NCBI RefSeq assembly: GCF_019733355.1
Contig: NZ_JAIHLQ010000016.1
Coordinates: forward strand, 216,373-280,372
Direction: 5' to 3'
DNA: 64,000 bases
Source: Pseudomonas baetica
Lineage (GTDB): Bacteria; Pseudomonadota; Gammaproteobacteria; Pseudomonadales; Pseudomonadaceae
Under the pieces are notes generated by a model that was not told the origin of the DNA, did no database searches, and saw nothing but the letters and a program-made list of their open reading frames with translations. Of the stretch, positions 8,842 to 16,744 are shown in pieces; within the stretch, counting starts at the first letter, position 1, and each line of letters begins with the position of its first letter. The translations under genes and the position numbers were made by a program.

Positions 8842-10137
8842 ATGATCAATCCCACATGCTCGCGTCTTACCTTGTTATTGCTGCTGTGCGGGCTGACCGA
8901 AACGGCTGTCGCGAGCGGTTTTATCGACGATGCCAAATCCGAAGTGCTCAGCCGCAACTTCTACCTGAGCAACGACTACCGCTCACCCTCGCCCACCGGA
9001 AAAAATTACAAACAGGAATGGGCACAAGGGTTTATCGGCACCTTCTCATCCGGTTTCACAGCCGGGACCGTCGGGTTTGGTATCGATGCGCATGCCTTTA
9101 CCGGCCTGAAACTGGACGGTGGTAAAGGCCATTCCGGTACTGGGTTGTTGCCGGTCGATAGCGACGGCCGCAGCGAAAGCAATTATTCCAGCGCCGGCGC
9201 CGCCCTCAAGTTGAAAGCCTCACGCACCACGCTCGCATTCGGCGAAATGACCGTGCAAACCCCAGTGTTCGATACCTCCGACAAACGTCTGCAACCGGAA
9301 TACGCCACGGGTTTTCTGCTCAACAGCCGGGAAATCGACAACGTTAACTTCCAGGCCGGGCATTTCACGGCGTTCAAGAATCAGGACAGTTCTTCCGGCA
9401 AAGGCGATTTTTACGGCTACGGCGCCAACACCGAGGCTGGCGGGATCAGCTTTCTCGGCGCCGACCTGTTCAGCGACAGTCCTATCGGAGGCGCGCTGTA
9501 CGCGTCTGAACTGACGGACACCTGGCATCAGTACTACGCCAACCTGCACTTCAAGCAATCAGGCGTGCTGCTCGACGCCAATCTTTATCACACCCGAGAC
9601 ACAGGCCGGGCACTGGCCGGGGCAATCGACAACACGGCGTTCAGCTTGTCGGGCAAATACGCCTTGGGCCCACACGCAGTGATGCTCGGCTGGCAACAGA
9701 TCAATGGCAATACACCCTTCGATTTCGTCGGCGGCGACTCGATCTACCTCGCCAACTCAATCAAATACGCCGATTTCAATGGTGCCGGCGAACGTTCCTG
9801 GCAAGCGCGCTACGACCTCGACCTCGGCGCCTTCGGGATTCCAGGCCTGAAGTTCATGACGCGCTACGTGACCGGCAGCCACATCGACGGCACCCGTGCG
9901 CCCAAGGGCGGCGCGTATAACCCGTTCGATGCCGACAGCGGTGAATACCAGCCGCAGCAAGGTGACGGGGGCAAGCATTGGGAGCGCGATATTGATCTGA
10001 AGTACATCGTCCAGTCGGGCGCTGCGAAGGATTTGTCGGTGCAGGTATCGCATGTTTCGCACCGGGCCAATGAGGCCCAGGCCGGGGATGATATTGATCG
10101 GATTTATGTGGTGATCCAGTACCCGCTCGGCTACTGA
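8842..10137 (+). CDS. OprD-family outer-membrane porin
   Basis: This is an 18-stranded substrate-specific porin of 431 residues. It has a signal peptide (hydrophobic core LTLLLLLCGL, cleavage after TAVAS), then the OprD mature start GFIDDAKSEVLSRNFYLSNDYR. Further family marks are EWAQGFIGTFSSGFT, the GFGIDAHAFTGLKLD strand, the late DLDLGAFGIPGLKFMTRYVTG block, the EWERD-like HWERDIDLKY and a final strand ending in IQYPLGY. Porins of this family import basic amino acids, peptides or small aromatic acids. The exact substrate is unknown, but adjacency to the amidase suggests an amide compound or peptide. No regulator sits beside it. Confidence 0.92.
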   Translation: MINPTCSRLTLLLLLCGLTETAVASGFIDDAKSEVLSRNFYLSNDYRSPSPTGKNYKQEWAQGFIGTFSSGFTAGTVGFGIDAHAFTGLKLDGGKGHSGTGLLPVDSDGRSESNYSSAGAALKLKASRTTLAFGEMTVQTPVFDTSDKRLQPEYATGFLLNSREIDNVNFQAGHFTAFKNQDSSSGKGDFYGYGANTEAGGISFLGADLFSDSPIGGALYASELTDTWHQYYANLHFKQSGVLLDANLYHTRDTGRALAGAIDNTAFSLSGKYALGPHAVMLGWQQINGNTPFDFVGGDSIYLANSIKYADFNGAGERSWQARYDLDLGAFGIPGLKFMTRYVTGSHIDGTRAPKGGAYNPFDADSGEYQPQQGDGGKHWERDIDLKYIVQSGAAKDLSVQVSHVSHRANEAQAGDDIDRIYVVIQYPLGY

Positions 10138-10176
10138 CACAACACGACCATCCTGCCTGAAATGCAATCAACCTGC

Positions 10177-10262
10177 GGGAGCCAGCCTGCCAGCGATTTG
10201 GCCAGCACCGCCAACTCTTTCATTGACTGAGCCACCGTTATCGGCAGCAGGCTGGCACCCAC
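10177..10262. repeat. REP-like inverted pair
   Basis: GGGAGCCAGCCTGCCAGCGAT near 10177 is mirrored by an ATCGGCAGCAGGCTGGC stretch ending near 10260. This resembles a pair of facing Pseudomonas REP units after the porin gene. Confidence 0.5.
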
Positions 10263-10377
10263 GAGTTTGAGTCATGGGTCTGTGCACGCAGCACGGCCAT
10301 CACCGCCAGCCAAATGCCACTACCTCCCTTATCCTGCGCACCCGCAAAAAACGCCAAGCCAGGAAGGCATTGATTGA

Positions 10378-10620
10378 CCTCCCTGTCTGCCGTCATTCAA
10401 TTCGCAGATTCAGGGATGTGCATGTTCCAGTTATTCAAACTCGGCTGGGCTCGGCATTGTTTTCACCTCCGCCGAGGCACGAGAGAAATTCAATCTGCCG
10501 ATGAGCCTTGAACCCGGCAAGGCCTATTACATCGGTGAATTTCGCTCGTTCTGCCTGACTGCCGGTTTCTGCGCGTTCCGCTGGAGCGACCAGAACGCTC
10601 GCGACGCAGTGGTCGCTCAG
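10378..10620 (+). pseudogene. Possible broken lipoprotein gene beside selC
   Basis: An open frame of about 80 codons begins right after a stop and reads like the middle of a secreted lipoprotein. It has a lipobox-like QGCACSS, then GLGIVFTSAEAREKFNLP and LEPGKAYYIGEFRS. No credible start or hydrophobic signal core precedes it; a likely ATG (10416, MCMFQLFKL) is in another frame, consistent with a frameshift. After about 10620 the frame drifts into REP-like and tRNA sequence. I do not recognise the family. Its place just past the 3' end of selC, a common island insertion site, suggests leftover transferred DNA. The rest of 10263-10728 holds only REP-like fragments such as GATCGCAGCC-type sequence near 10700. 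Confidence 0.35.
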
Positions 10621-10728
10621 CGTAAGGCATCGCGATCGTCAGAGTGCTGCATGATCGGATGGAAGCGCAGCGCAATCTCTGGCAACGTCTCGGATGTCGC
10701 AGGCTGCGATCTTTTGCTTTTGGCAAAC

Positions 10729-10824
10729 TGGCGGAAGGCAGCCGGAGTCGAACCTGCCCGGGAACGGATGCCGTCCCCAACCGGGTTTGAAGCCCGGCCG
10801 CGCCACCGGGCGCGATTGCCTTCC
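10729..10824 (-). tRNA. selC: tRNA-Sec (UGA-decoding)
   Basis: The minus strand begins GGAAGGCAATCG and ends CTGCCTTCCGCCA, giving an unusually long tRNA of 96 bases with encoded CCA. The acceptor stem pairs GGAAGGCA with TGCCTTCC. The anticodon arm GCCGGGCTTCAAACCCGG places TCA in the loop, and a long variable arm and GGTTCGACTCC T-arm follow. All are hallmarks of the selenocysteine tRNA. It reads co-directionally with selB-selA; because the operon runs leftward, selC lies downstream of selB. Confidence 0.95.
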
Positions 10825-10830
10825 TTGAAC

Positions 10831-12747
10831 TCATTGTGCGTCGGCGTGGGCTAGCGTGTTGTCGGGGCGGATCTGGCGGGATTCGCCGAGGCGTCGGGTC
10901 AGGCCGACGCGGTCGAAATATTCGAGGTACTGAATACAGCGTTTGCGTCCCAAGCCTAGCGCATCGCGGAAGCTTGTCACCTGGATCTGCGGATTTTCCT
11001 TGGCGAGTTTGAGTAGCACGTCGACCATTTGGCGCAGTTTCACGTCACTCAAAAACAGGTCGCGCACGACTTGATGCATCAGCCCGAGCCGCGCCAGTTT
11101 GCGCAGCAGCAGGCGTACCACGGCGTCGTCCTGCCCCAGCGCTTTCGCCACGTCACGCACCCACGGCGGATCGAAACCGGCCTGTTCGAACAACGGCTGC
11201 AACCCTAGCCAGTGCCTTTCGTCCTCGGCATTCAAGCGCACCTGATGATCCGGCAGGTGCAGCCATGGCCCGCTCGCCTGAATCGAGCCGGCGGTCAGCA
11301 ACTCATCCAGCAAACTGACAAACGTCGAACGCTCCAGCGCCAGACCACTGAAGCGCCGCAAGCGATCGCGATCGGGGCCCATCTGATCGGGTTCCAGCTC
11401 ATGGAACTGCGCGAGTTGTTCCAGCAGGGTGAATTCCAGTTGCGCCCAGCGCTGCACGTTGAACAGTACCGAGCCTTGGCGGGTGTCGATCAGGCGTACG
11501 TTTTCCGCTAATGCCCAGGTTGAGCGCGGGCGATTGAATTGGCGCTCCAGCCGCAGCGGGTCGAGGCCGCCAGCGCTGTAGTTGAGCAGCACAGGCAAGA
11601 CCTGTTCGAACTCGTCCCCCGAGACCAAGGCGCGCAGTTGCGCCAGACGTTCGGGGCTACGACGTTGTCGCGCCGGGGCGAACGGGTCGAGGACCTGGCC
11701 GCCACCGAGGGTACGTTGCGCGCTCTGGTCACGCAGAATCAGTCGATCACCTTTCACCGCGTGCACCGGCGCATTGATCAGCAGTTGCGCGAACATGCGC
11801 TCACCGGGACTCAAGCGTGGGCCTTCGAGCAAGGCCACCCGGGCGATGACATCCTGCGTGCCGAGGTGCACGTGCACCGGGTGAAAGTGTTCGAAAGTGC
11901 GTTCCCCGGGCAGCAGTTGAAAGTCGATGTCGAGCCGTTGCGTCGGCGCGTGCAGCCATTCGCTCAGCAGCCACTGGCCGCGATGGATCTGCGCCAGTTC
12001 GAGGCGTTCGCCGGTGAGGTTCAACGCCACTCGCTGGCCGGCAAAGGCCTGTTCGGCAGGTTGATTCTGCGCATGCAGGCCGCGCACTCGCACCGATTTG
12101 CCCAAAGGCCCGAGGCTGAGTTTGTCGCCGACAGCCACCGCGCCCGACAATGCCGTCCCGGTCACCACAATCCCCGCACCCGCCACGCTGAAGGCGCGGT
12201 CGATGGCCAAGCGAAAACCACCCTCACGGCTGCGTTCATGCACTTCGCTCTGCGTCTGCAGCAAAACCTCGCGCAATCCATCAATGCCCTGCCCGCTCTG
12301 ACTCGACACGGTCAGGATCGGCGCCTCGGCAAACGGCCCCGGGGCGAGCAGATCCAGCACCTGCCGCTGAACCTCCTCCACCCTGCCCGCTTCGACCCGG
12401 TCGCATTTGGTGATCGCCACCAGCGCGCGCGGGATGCCGAGCAATTCGACTATCGCCAGATGCTCGCGGGTCTGCGGCATCACGCCGTCGTCCGCCGCGA
12501 CCACCAACAACACCAGATCGATACCTTGGGCGCCGGCGAGCATGTTGTGGGTGAATTTCTCATGGCCGGGCACATCGATAAACCCGGTCAGCCCCGCGCC
12601 GGGTTCGAGTTCGGCGTAGAGATAGCCTAGGTCGATGGTCATCCCGCGTTCGCGTTCCTGCGGGCGGCGGTCGCCGGTTTGCCCGGTCAGCGCTTGCAGC
12701 AGCGAGGTCTTGCCGTGGTCGATGTGCCCCGCCGTGACGACGATCAC
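10831..12747 (-). CDS. selB: Selenocysteine-specific elongation factor
   Basis: SelB is a GTPase that carries Sec-tRNA to the ribosome at UGA codons marked by a SECIS hairpin. The N-terminal G domain shows the P-loop GHIDHGKTSLL, the effector MTIDLGY, DVPGHE and TKCD. EF-Tu-like beta barrels come next. The C-terminal part consists of winged-helix repeats that bind SECIS RNA, ending with a GLGRKRCIQYLEYFDRVGLTRR helix-turn-helix. The start is a GTG whose last two bases share the selA stop codon (GTGA overlap), giving 638 residues, close to the family length. The frame is open further upstream, but that stretch lies wholly within selA. Its stop lies seven bases from the selC tRNA. Confidence 0.95.
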   Translation of the reverse strand: MIVVTAGHIDHGKTSLLQALTGQTGDRRPQERERGMTIDLGYLYAELEPGAGLTGFIDVPGHEKFTHNMLAGAQGIDLVLLVVAADDGVMPQTREHLAIVELLGIPRALVAITKCDRVEAGRVEEVQRQVLDLLAPGPFAEAPILTVSSQSGQGIDGLREVLLQTQSEVHERSREGGFRLAIDRAFSVAGAGIVVTGTALSGAVAVGDKLSLGPLGKSVRVRGLHAQNQPAEQAFAGQRVALNLTGERLELAQIHRGQWLLSEWLHAPTQRLDIDFQLLPGERTFEHFHPVHVHLGTQDVIARVALLEGPRLSPGERMFAQLLINAPVHAVKGDRLILRDQSAQRTLGGGQVLDPFAPARQRRSPERLAQLRALVSGDEFEQVLPVLLNYSAGGLDPLRLERQFNRPRSTWALAENVRLIDTRQGSVLFNVQRWAQLEFTLLEQLAQFHELEPDQMGPDRDRLRRFSGLALERSTFVSLLDELLTAGSIQASGPWLHLPDHQVRLNAEDERHWLGLQPLFEQAGFDPPWVRDVAKALGQDDAVVRLLLRKLARLGLMHQVVRDLFLSDVKLRQMVDVLLKLAKENPQIQVTSFRDALGLGRKRCIQYLEYFDRVGLTRRLGESRQIRPDNTLAHADAQ

Positions 12748-14156
12748 GGGTCGACCTGCAGGTGCGGCAATTGCGTAAGCCACGCCTGTTCGTCGTCGAG
12801 TTGCCGTAGATCCAGCCACAGCGCGTCGTCGTCGATGCGACCGAGCACCGGGATCGGCAACGCGCGCAGCGCCGCTTCCAGATTCAACAGGCAACGCCCG
12901 CGCAAACGCTTCGACACTTGCGGGCGACAACACAGCGCCGCGCTCGGCAAACGCGCCACCGGTTGGCTGCCGCTGCCGATCATGCCCAAGGCCTGCACGG
13001 CGCTGACCTGCCACGGTTCGCCCAAGACCTCAGCCATCATCGGTTGCAAACGTTCAGCCTGAGCGAAAATCTCCGCTTGCGGCCGAGTCAGCAGGCGCAA
13101 ACTCGGCAGGCGTTCGGGCAATCGATCCGGATCGCGATACAAACCCAGCACCGCTTCCAGCGCCGCCAAGGTCAATTTGTCCACCCGCAATGCGCGTTTG
13201 AGCGGGTTCTTCTTGATCTTCGCGATCAGTTCTTTGCGCCCGACGATCAACCCGGCCTGCGGGCCGCCAAGCAATTTATCGCCGCTGAAGGTGACAATAT
13301 CCGCGCCGTCCAGCAGCGCCTGGCGCACCGTCGGTTCGGCCGGCAAGCCCCACCGCGTCAGGTCCAGCAGACTGCCGCTGCCCAGATCCTCCAGCAGCGG
13401 CAAACCATGCCGATGGGCCAACTCAGCCAGTTCAGCGGTCGGTACGCGCGCAGTAAATCCTTCGATGCTGTAATTGCTCGCGTGCACACGCATGATCAAA
13501 CCGCTGCGCGGGTTGATCGCCGCTTCATAGTCGCGGGCATGGGTGCGATTGGTCGTGCCGACTTCGTGCAGACGCACGCCGGCGCGGGCCATGATGTCGG
13601 GGATGCGGAAGGCGCCGCCGATTTCGATCAGCTCGCCACGGGAAATGATGCCTTCCTTGCGCGCGCCGAGGCTGTTGAGGGTCAGCAGCACCGCAGCGGC
13701 ATTGTTGTTGACCACGGTGACGGCTTCGGCACCGGTCAGTTCGCGGATCAGGCCTTCGATCAGATCGTCACGGTCGCCGCGTTTGCCGCTGGCCAGATCG
13801 AATTCCAGATTGAGCGGGTATCGCGCGGCCATTTGTACGGCGTCAATGGCTTCCTCCGGCAACAGCGCCCGCCCCAGATTGGTGTGCAACACCGTGCCGG
13901 TGAGGTTGAACACCCGTCGAACCTGGCTGCGCTGTTGCTGGGCCAAGCGTTCACCCACGCGACCGGCAAGCACTTCGGGGCTGATTTCAATCGCAGACAA
14001 CTGCCCGTTCAGCACGCTCGAACGCAGCTCATCGAGCAACTGCCGCAAACAGGTCAACAACGCCTCACGCCCATAACGTTGGGCCAGCGGCAGGCACGCC
14101 GGGTGACGCAACACACCATCAACGGAAGGTAAACGCAGGGCACCGCTGGCAGGCAT
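12744..14156 (-). CDS. selA: L-seryl-tRNA(Sec) selenium transferase
   Basis: SelA is a pyridoxal-phosphate enzyme that converts seryl-tRNA(Sec) to selenocysteinyl-tRNA using selenophosphate. It has 470 residues from the ATG at 14156. Key features are NLTGTVLHTNLGRA, the cofactor region VNNNAAAVLL, and the Schiff-base lysine in SGDKLLGGPQAG (about Lys294). The N-terminal region RLPSVDGVLRHP matches the family's tRNA-binding end. Starts farther upstream would overlap fdhE and are rejected. It overlaps selB by four bases and follows fdhE by 49 bases. The selenophosphate synthetase gene selD is not in this window and must be elsewhere. Confidence 0.95.
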   Translation of the reverse strand: MPASGALRLPSVDGVLRHPACLPLAQRYGREALLTCLRQLLDELRSSVLNGQLSAIEISPEVLAGRVGERLAQQQRSQVRRVFNLTGTVLHTNLGRALLPEEAIDAVQMAARYPLNLEFDLASGKRGDRDDLIEGLIRELTGAEAVTVVNNNAAAVLLTLNSLGARKEGIISRGELIEIGGAFRIPDIMARAGVRLHEVGTTNRTHARDYEAAINPRSGLIMRVHASNYSIEGFTARVPTAELAELAHRHGLPLLEDLGSGSLLDLTRWGLPAEPTVRQALLDGADIVTFSGDKLLGGPQAGLIVGRKELIAKIKKNPLKRALRVDKLTLAALEAVLGLYRDPDRLPERLPSLRLLTRPQAEIFAQAERLQPMMAEVLGEPWQVSAVQALGMIGSGSQPVARLPSAALCCRPQVSKRLRGRCLLNLEAALRALPIPVLGRIDDDALWLDLRQLDDEQAWLTQLPHLQVDP

Positions 14157-14205
14157 CAGCCACTCCCGAAAACAAAAGACTGTTCGGCGAGTGTAGACGC
14201 TGTGG

Positions 14206-15129
14206 TCATTCGTCTCCTGGCGCCAACAACAGATTGGGTGCCAAACGCTGAAAGCCATCCTGGGCCAGACGCATGTCGAGCAACAGGCTGGCGAGATCCC
14301 CCGACAACGCTTCGGCGTCGGCATCGTTCTCCAGATAAAGCAGTTTCAGATAGGTGTTGCAGCTGGGGCAGACTTCGGCGCGCAACGGTGCTTGATTGGC
14401 GGCGTGGCGATCGTCCTCAAGGCTCAGGTAGTCGAGGCCTTTGCTTTGCTCGCAGTACACACACTTGACCCGCACCACATGCCATTCGCAGGCGCACAGG
14501 GAACACGCCAGATAGCGTAAACCGTTGTGCTTGCCGCGATGGCGGATGACACCGGCCATTGCCGGCGACCCGCAGGCCGGGCATTGGCTGAGGCTGTCGC
14601 CAGGTTTGAGTTTCAGGCTCGGCGCACTGAGTAACCAGTGACTCCACGCCACCTGCAACGCCGCGCCGAGAAACGGCACCAGTTGCGCCGGCACCATCGA
14701 ATACTGGCCACTGACCAAGGCAACGGCCCAACTGCGCAACTGGCCAGGGTTGGCAGCGCGCAACGTGTTGACGGCATCGACCACAGCGAGTTGTGACGGC
14801 ACATAACGTTGCAGCAAGGCCTCGAGAAAACTGTGCCAAGCGTCTTCGCGGATCAGCGTGTCGGCAGCGAACGGCGGCAAACCGTGTTGCTGACACGCTT
14901 CAATGCGCTGCGCATCGAATGGCGCCGCCAGTGGCGGATCGTCCATGACTTGTTGCTGTACCTGGCACAACCCGGCGATCAGGCGCAGATAATCGGCCAA
15001 TGGATGCCCCTCGGCCAGTTGCTCCAGACGTTGGGCGCGCAGGGAAAACAGGTTATTCGGTGGCAAGTACAGAAACGGCGGCGAACTGGCCGCCGCTTCG
15101 ATTTCTCCGGGTTCGAGAATGGTTGGCAA
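14206..15129 (-). CDS. fdhE: Formate dehydrogenase accessory protein FdhE
   Basis: FdhE is a cytoplasmic protein of 307 residues needed for assembly of respiratory formate dehydrogenase. It is thought to bind iron and to check the exported alpha subunit. The diagnostic feature is a set of four CxxC motifs in the C-terminal half: CPACGS, CSLCACEW, CVYCEQSK and CPSCNTY. The N-terminal segment with PFLYLPPNNLFSLRAQRLEQLA is also typical. The start lies three bases after the gamma-subunit stop, so it is part of the same transcript. Confidence 0.93.
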   Translation of the reverse strand: MPTILEPGEIEAAASSPPFLYLPPNNLFSLRAQRLEQLAEGHPLADYLRLIAGLCQVQQQVMDDPPLAAPFDAQRIEACQQHGLPPFAADTLIREDAWHSFLEALLQRYVPSQLAVVDAVNTLRAANPGQLRSWAVALVSGQYSMVPAQLVPFLGAALQVAWSHWLLSAPSLKLKPGDSLSQCPACGSPAMAGVIRHRGKHNGLRYLACSLCACEWHVVRVKCVYCEQSKGLDYLSLEDDRHAANQAPLRAEVCPSCNTYLKLLYLENDADAEALSGDLASLLLDMRLAQDGFQRLAPNLLLAPGDE

Positions 15130-15132
15130 AAG

Positions 15133-15798
15133 TCAGCCCTTTTTCGTGGCCGGTCGTTCCGGCGTCTCTTTATGAAGATCATCGCGGGTGATGTCGCGAT
15201 ACCAGAGCTCATGGTGTTTCTTCGCCCAGGCGCGGCTGACCCAGCCATGCATCATCGCGTCGATCGAGCCCTTGATCCACAGCCCGGCGTAGATGTGAAT
15301 GATGATGCTCAGGATCAACACAAACCCGGCCAGCGCATGCAACAGCATCGCCCAGCGGATCACGGTGATGCCGAAAAATGCGCTGAAATACGCGCGCCAG
15401 ATCACTAGCCCGGTGAACAACAGCCCCAGCATGCACAGCAGTAAAGTCCAGAACAGCAGCTTCTGCCCGGCGTTGTACTTGCCCACCGGCGGCACGCTTT
15501 GCTCGTCGTTGACCAGCACCCGATCAATACGACGCAGCCACTTCCCGTCATTGGAGATAAAGACGTTCGCGCGCCAGAAACGAAACACCAGCCCAAGGAA
15601 CAACAGAAACATCAGCACGCCCATGAACGGGTGCAGAATCCGCGTCCACGGCCCGCCGCCGAACAGGTTGCTCAGCCAGAACATCGAGGGATGAAACAGC
15701 GCCAGCCCGGACAGCCCGGCCATGAAGAACAGGATCGCCACCAACCAGTGATTGGTGCGCTGGTTGGCGGTGTAACGCAGGATCGTCTTGTTGCTCAT
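15133..15798 (-). CDS. fdnI: Formate dehydrogenase gamma subunit (cytochrome b556)
   Basis: This integral membrane subunit carries two b-type haems and passes electrons from formate oxidation to quinone. It has 221 residues with four hydrophobic segments. Histidines suited to haem binding lie in RTNHWLVAILFF, HPFMGVLMFLLFLG, LLHALAGFVLILSIIIHIYAG. The C-terminus is charged and cytoplasmic, with RDITRDDLHKE. It starts in a four-base overlap with the beta-subunit gene. Sequence alone does not separate the FdnI and FdoI types; the symbol is used in the generic sense. Confidence 0.93.
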   Translation of the reverse strand: MSNKTILRYTANQRTNHWLVAILFFMAGLSGLALFHPSMFWLSNLFGGGPWTRILHPFMGVLMFLLFLGLVFRFWRANVFISNDGKWLRRIDRVLVNDEQSVPPVGKYNAGQKLLFWTLLLCMLGLLFTGLVIWRAYFSAFFGITVIRWAMLLHALAGFVLILSIIIHIYAGLWIKGSIDAMMHGWVSRAWAKKHHELWYRDITRDDLHKETPERPATKKG

Positions 15799-16730
15799 GG
15801 CCGGTCCTCCCCGCGTGGATCGAAGGTGTGTACCGCAGGATCAACGACATGCACCGAAGCATCGGGAGGTGCCGAATGCTCGTCTTCTTCGACGCGGTTC
15901 GGCCCGATTCGCACATAGTGGAAGAACCCCGCCAGCACCGCCGCGCCCATGGCCAGCAAGCCAAGGGGTTTGCTGATGCCTTTCCACAGGCCCACCAAGG
16001 GACTGATGGCCGGGTTTTCCGGCAGCCCCGCATAGATTTTCGGCGTGTCGGCATGGTGCAGCACGTACATGACGTGGGTGCCACCAACCCCTAACGGGTC
16101 ATACAGGCCAGCGTTTTCAAAGCCACGACTCTTGAGATCGACGATGCGCTCGGCGGCGTGCTCTTTCATGTCTTCCTTGGTGCCGAAAACGATAGCGCCG
16201 GTCGGGCAGGTTTTCACGCAGGCCGGCTCCAGCCCGACCGCGACCCGATCCGAGCACAAGGTGCATTTGTAAGCCTTGTGATCTTTCTGCGAGATTCGCG
16301 GAACGTCGAACGGGCAACCAGTGATGCAATAACCACAACCGATGCAGTGATCCTGATCGAAATCGACGATGCCGTTGGCGTGCTTGATGATCGCACCTGG
16401 GCTGGGGCACGCCGCCAGGCAACCGGGCTCGGCGCAGTGCATGCAGCCGTCCTTGCGGATCAGCCATTCGAGGTTGTCGGCGTCGGTTTCGTGCTCGGTG
16501 AAACGCATCAATGTCCAGGTTTCTGCGCTCAAGTCCTGCGGATTGTCGTAGGTACCGTAGTTGTGGCCAATATCGTCGCGCAGCTCGTTCCATTCCGAGC
16601 ACGCGACCTGACAGGCCTTGCAGCCGATGCATTTGGTGGTGTCGATCAGCTTCGCCACCTCCTGCTGATTCCTCACCGACGGCGGCTGTGTGGTCGTGGC
16701 CGAGCGGGCAATGATGTCTTGGCTGGCCAT
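15795..16730 (-). CDS. fdnH: Formate dehydrogenase beta subunit (four [4Fe-4S])
   Basis: This electron-transfer subunit of 311 residues carries four ferredoxin-type clusters, visible as CIGCKACQVAC, CMHCAEPGCLAACP, CIGCGYCITGCP and CTLCSDR with a distant ACVKTCP. A single C-terminal hydrophobic helix (LGLLAMGAAVLAGFFHYV) anchors it in the membrane next to the gamma subunit. The start at 16730 lies 14 bases after the alpha-subunit stop. The protein has no signal of its own and is expected to travel with the Tat-exported alpha subunit. Confidence 0.95.
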   Translation of the reverse strand: MASQDIIARSATTTQPPSVRNQQEVAKLIDTTKCIGCKACQVACSEWNELRDDIGHNYGTYDNPQDLSAETWTLMRFTEHETDADNLEWLIRKDGCMHCAEPGCLAACPSPGAIIKHANGIVDFDQDHCIGCGYCITGCPFDVPRISQKDHKAYKCTLCSDRVAVGLEPACVKTCPTGAIVFGTKEDMKEHAAERIVDLKSRGFENAGLYDPLGVGGTHVMYVLHHADTPKIYAGLPENPAISPLVGLWKGISKPLGLLAMGAAVLAGFFHYVRIGPNRVEEDEHSAPPDASVHVVDPAVHTFDPRGEDRP

Positions 16731-16744
16731 TTATAGATTCTCCA

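Noticed and set aside
10621..10854. Protein frame reading through selC
   Set aside because: The tRNA gene is certain, so the open frame across it is chance.
12748..13014. N-terminal extension of SelB
   Set aside because: The open frame extends into selA but the GTG at 12747 gives the conserved SelB start (IVVTAGHIDHGKT) at the normal place.
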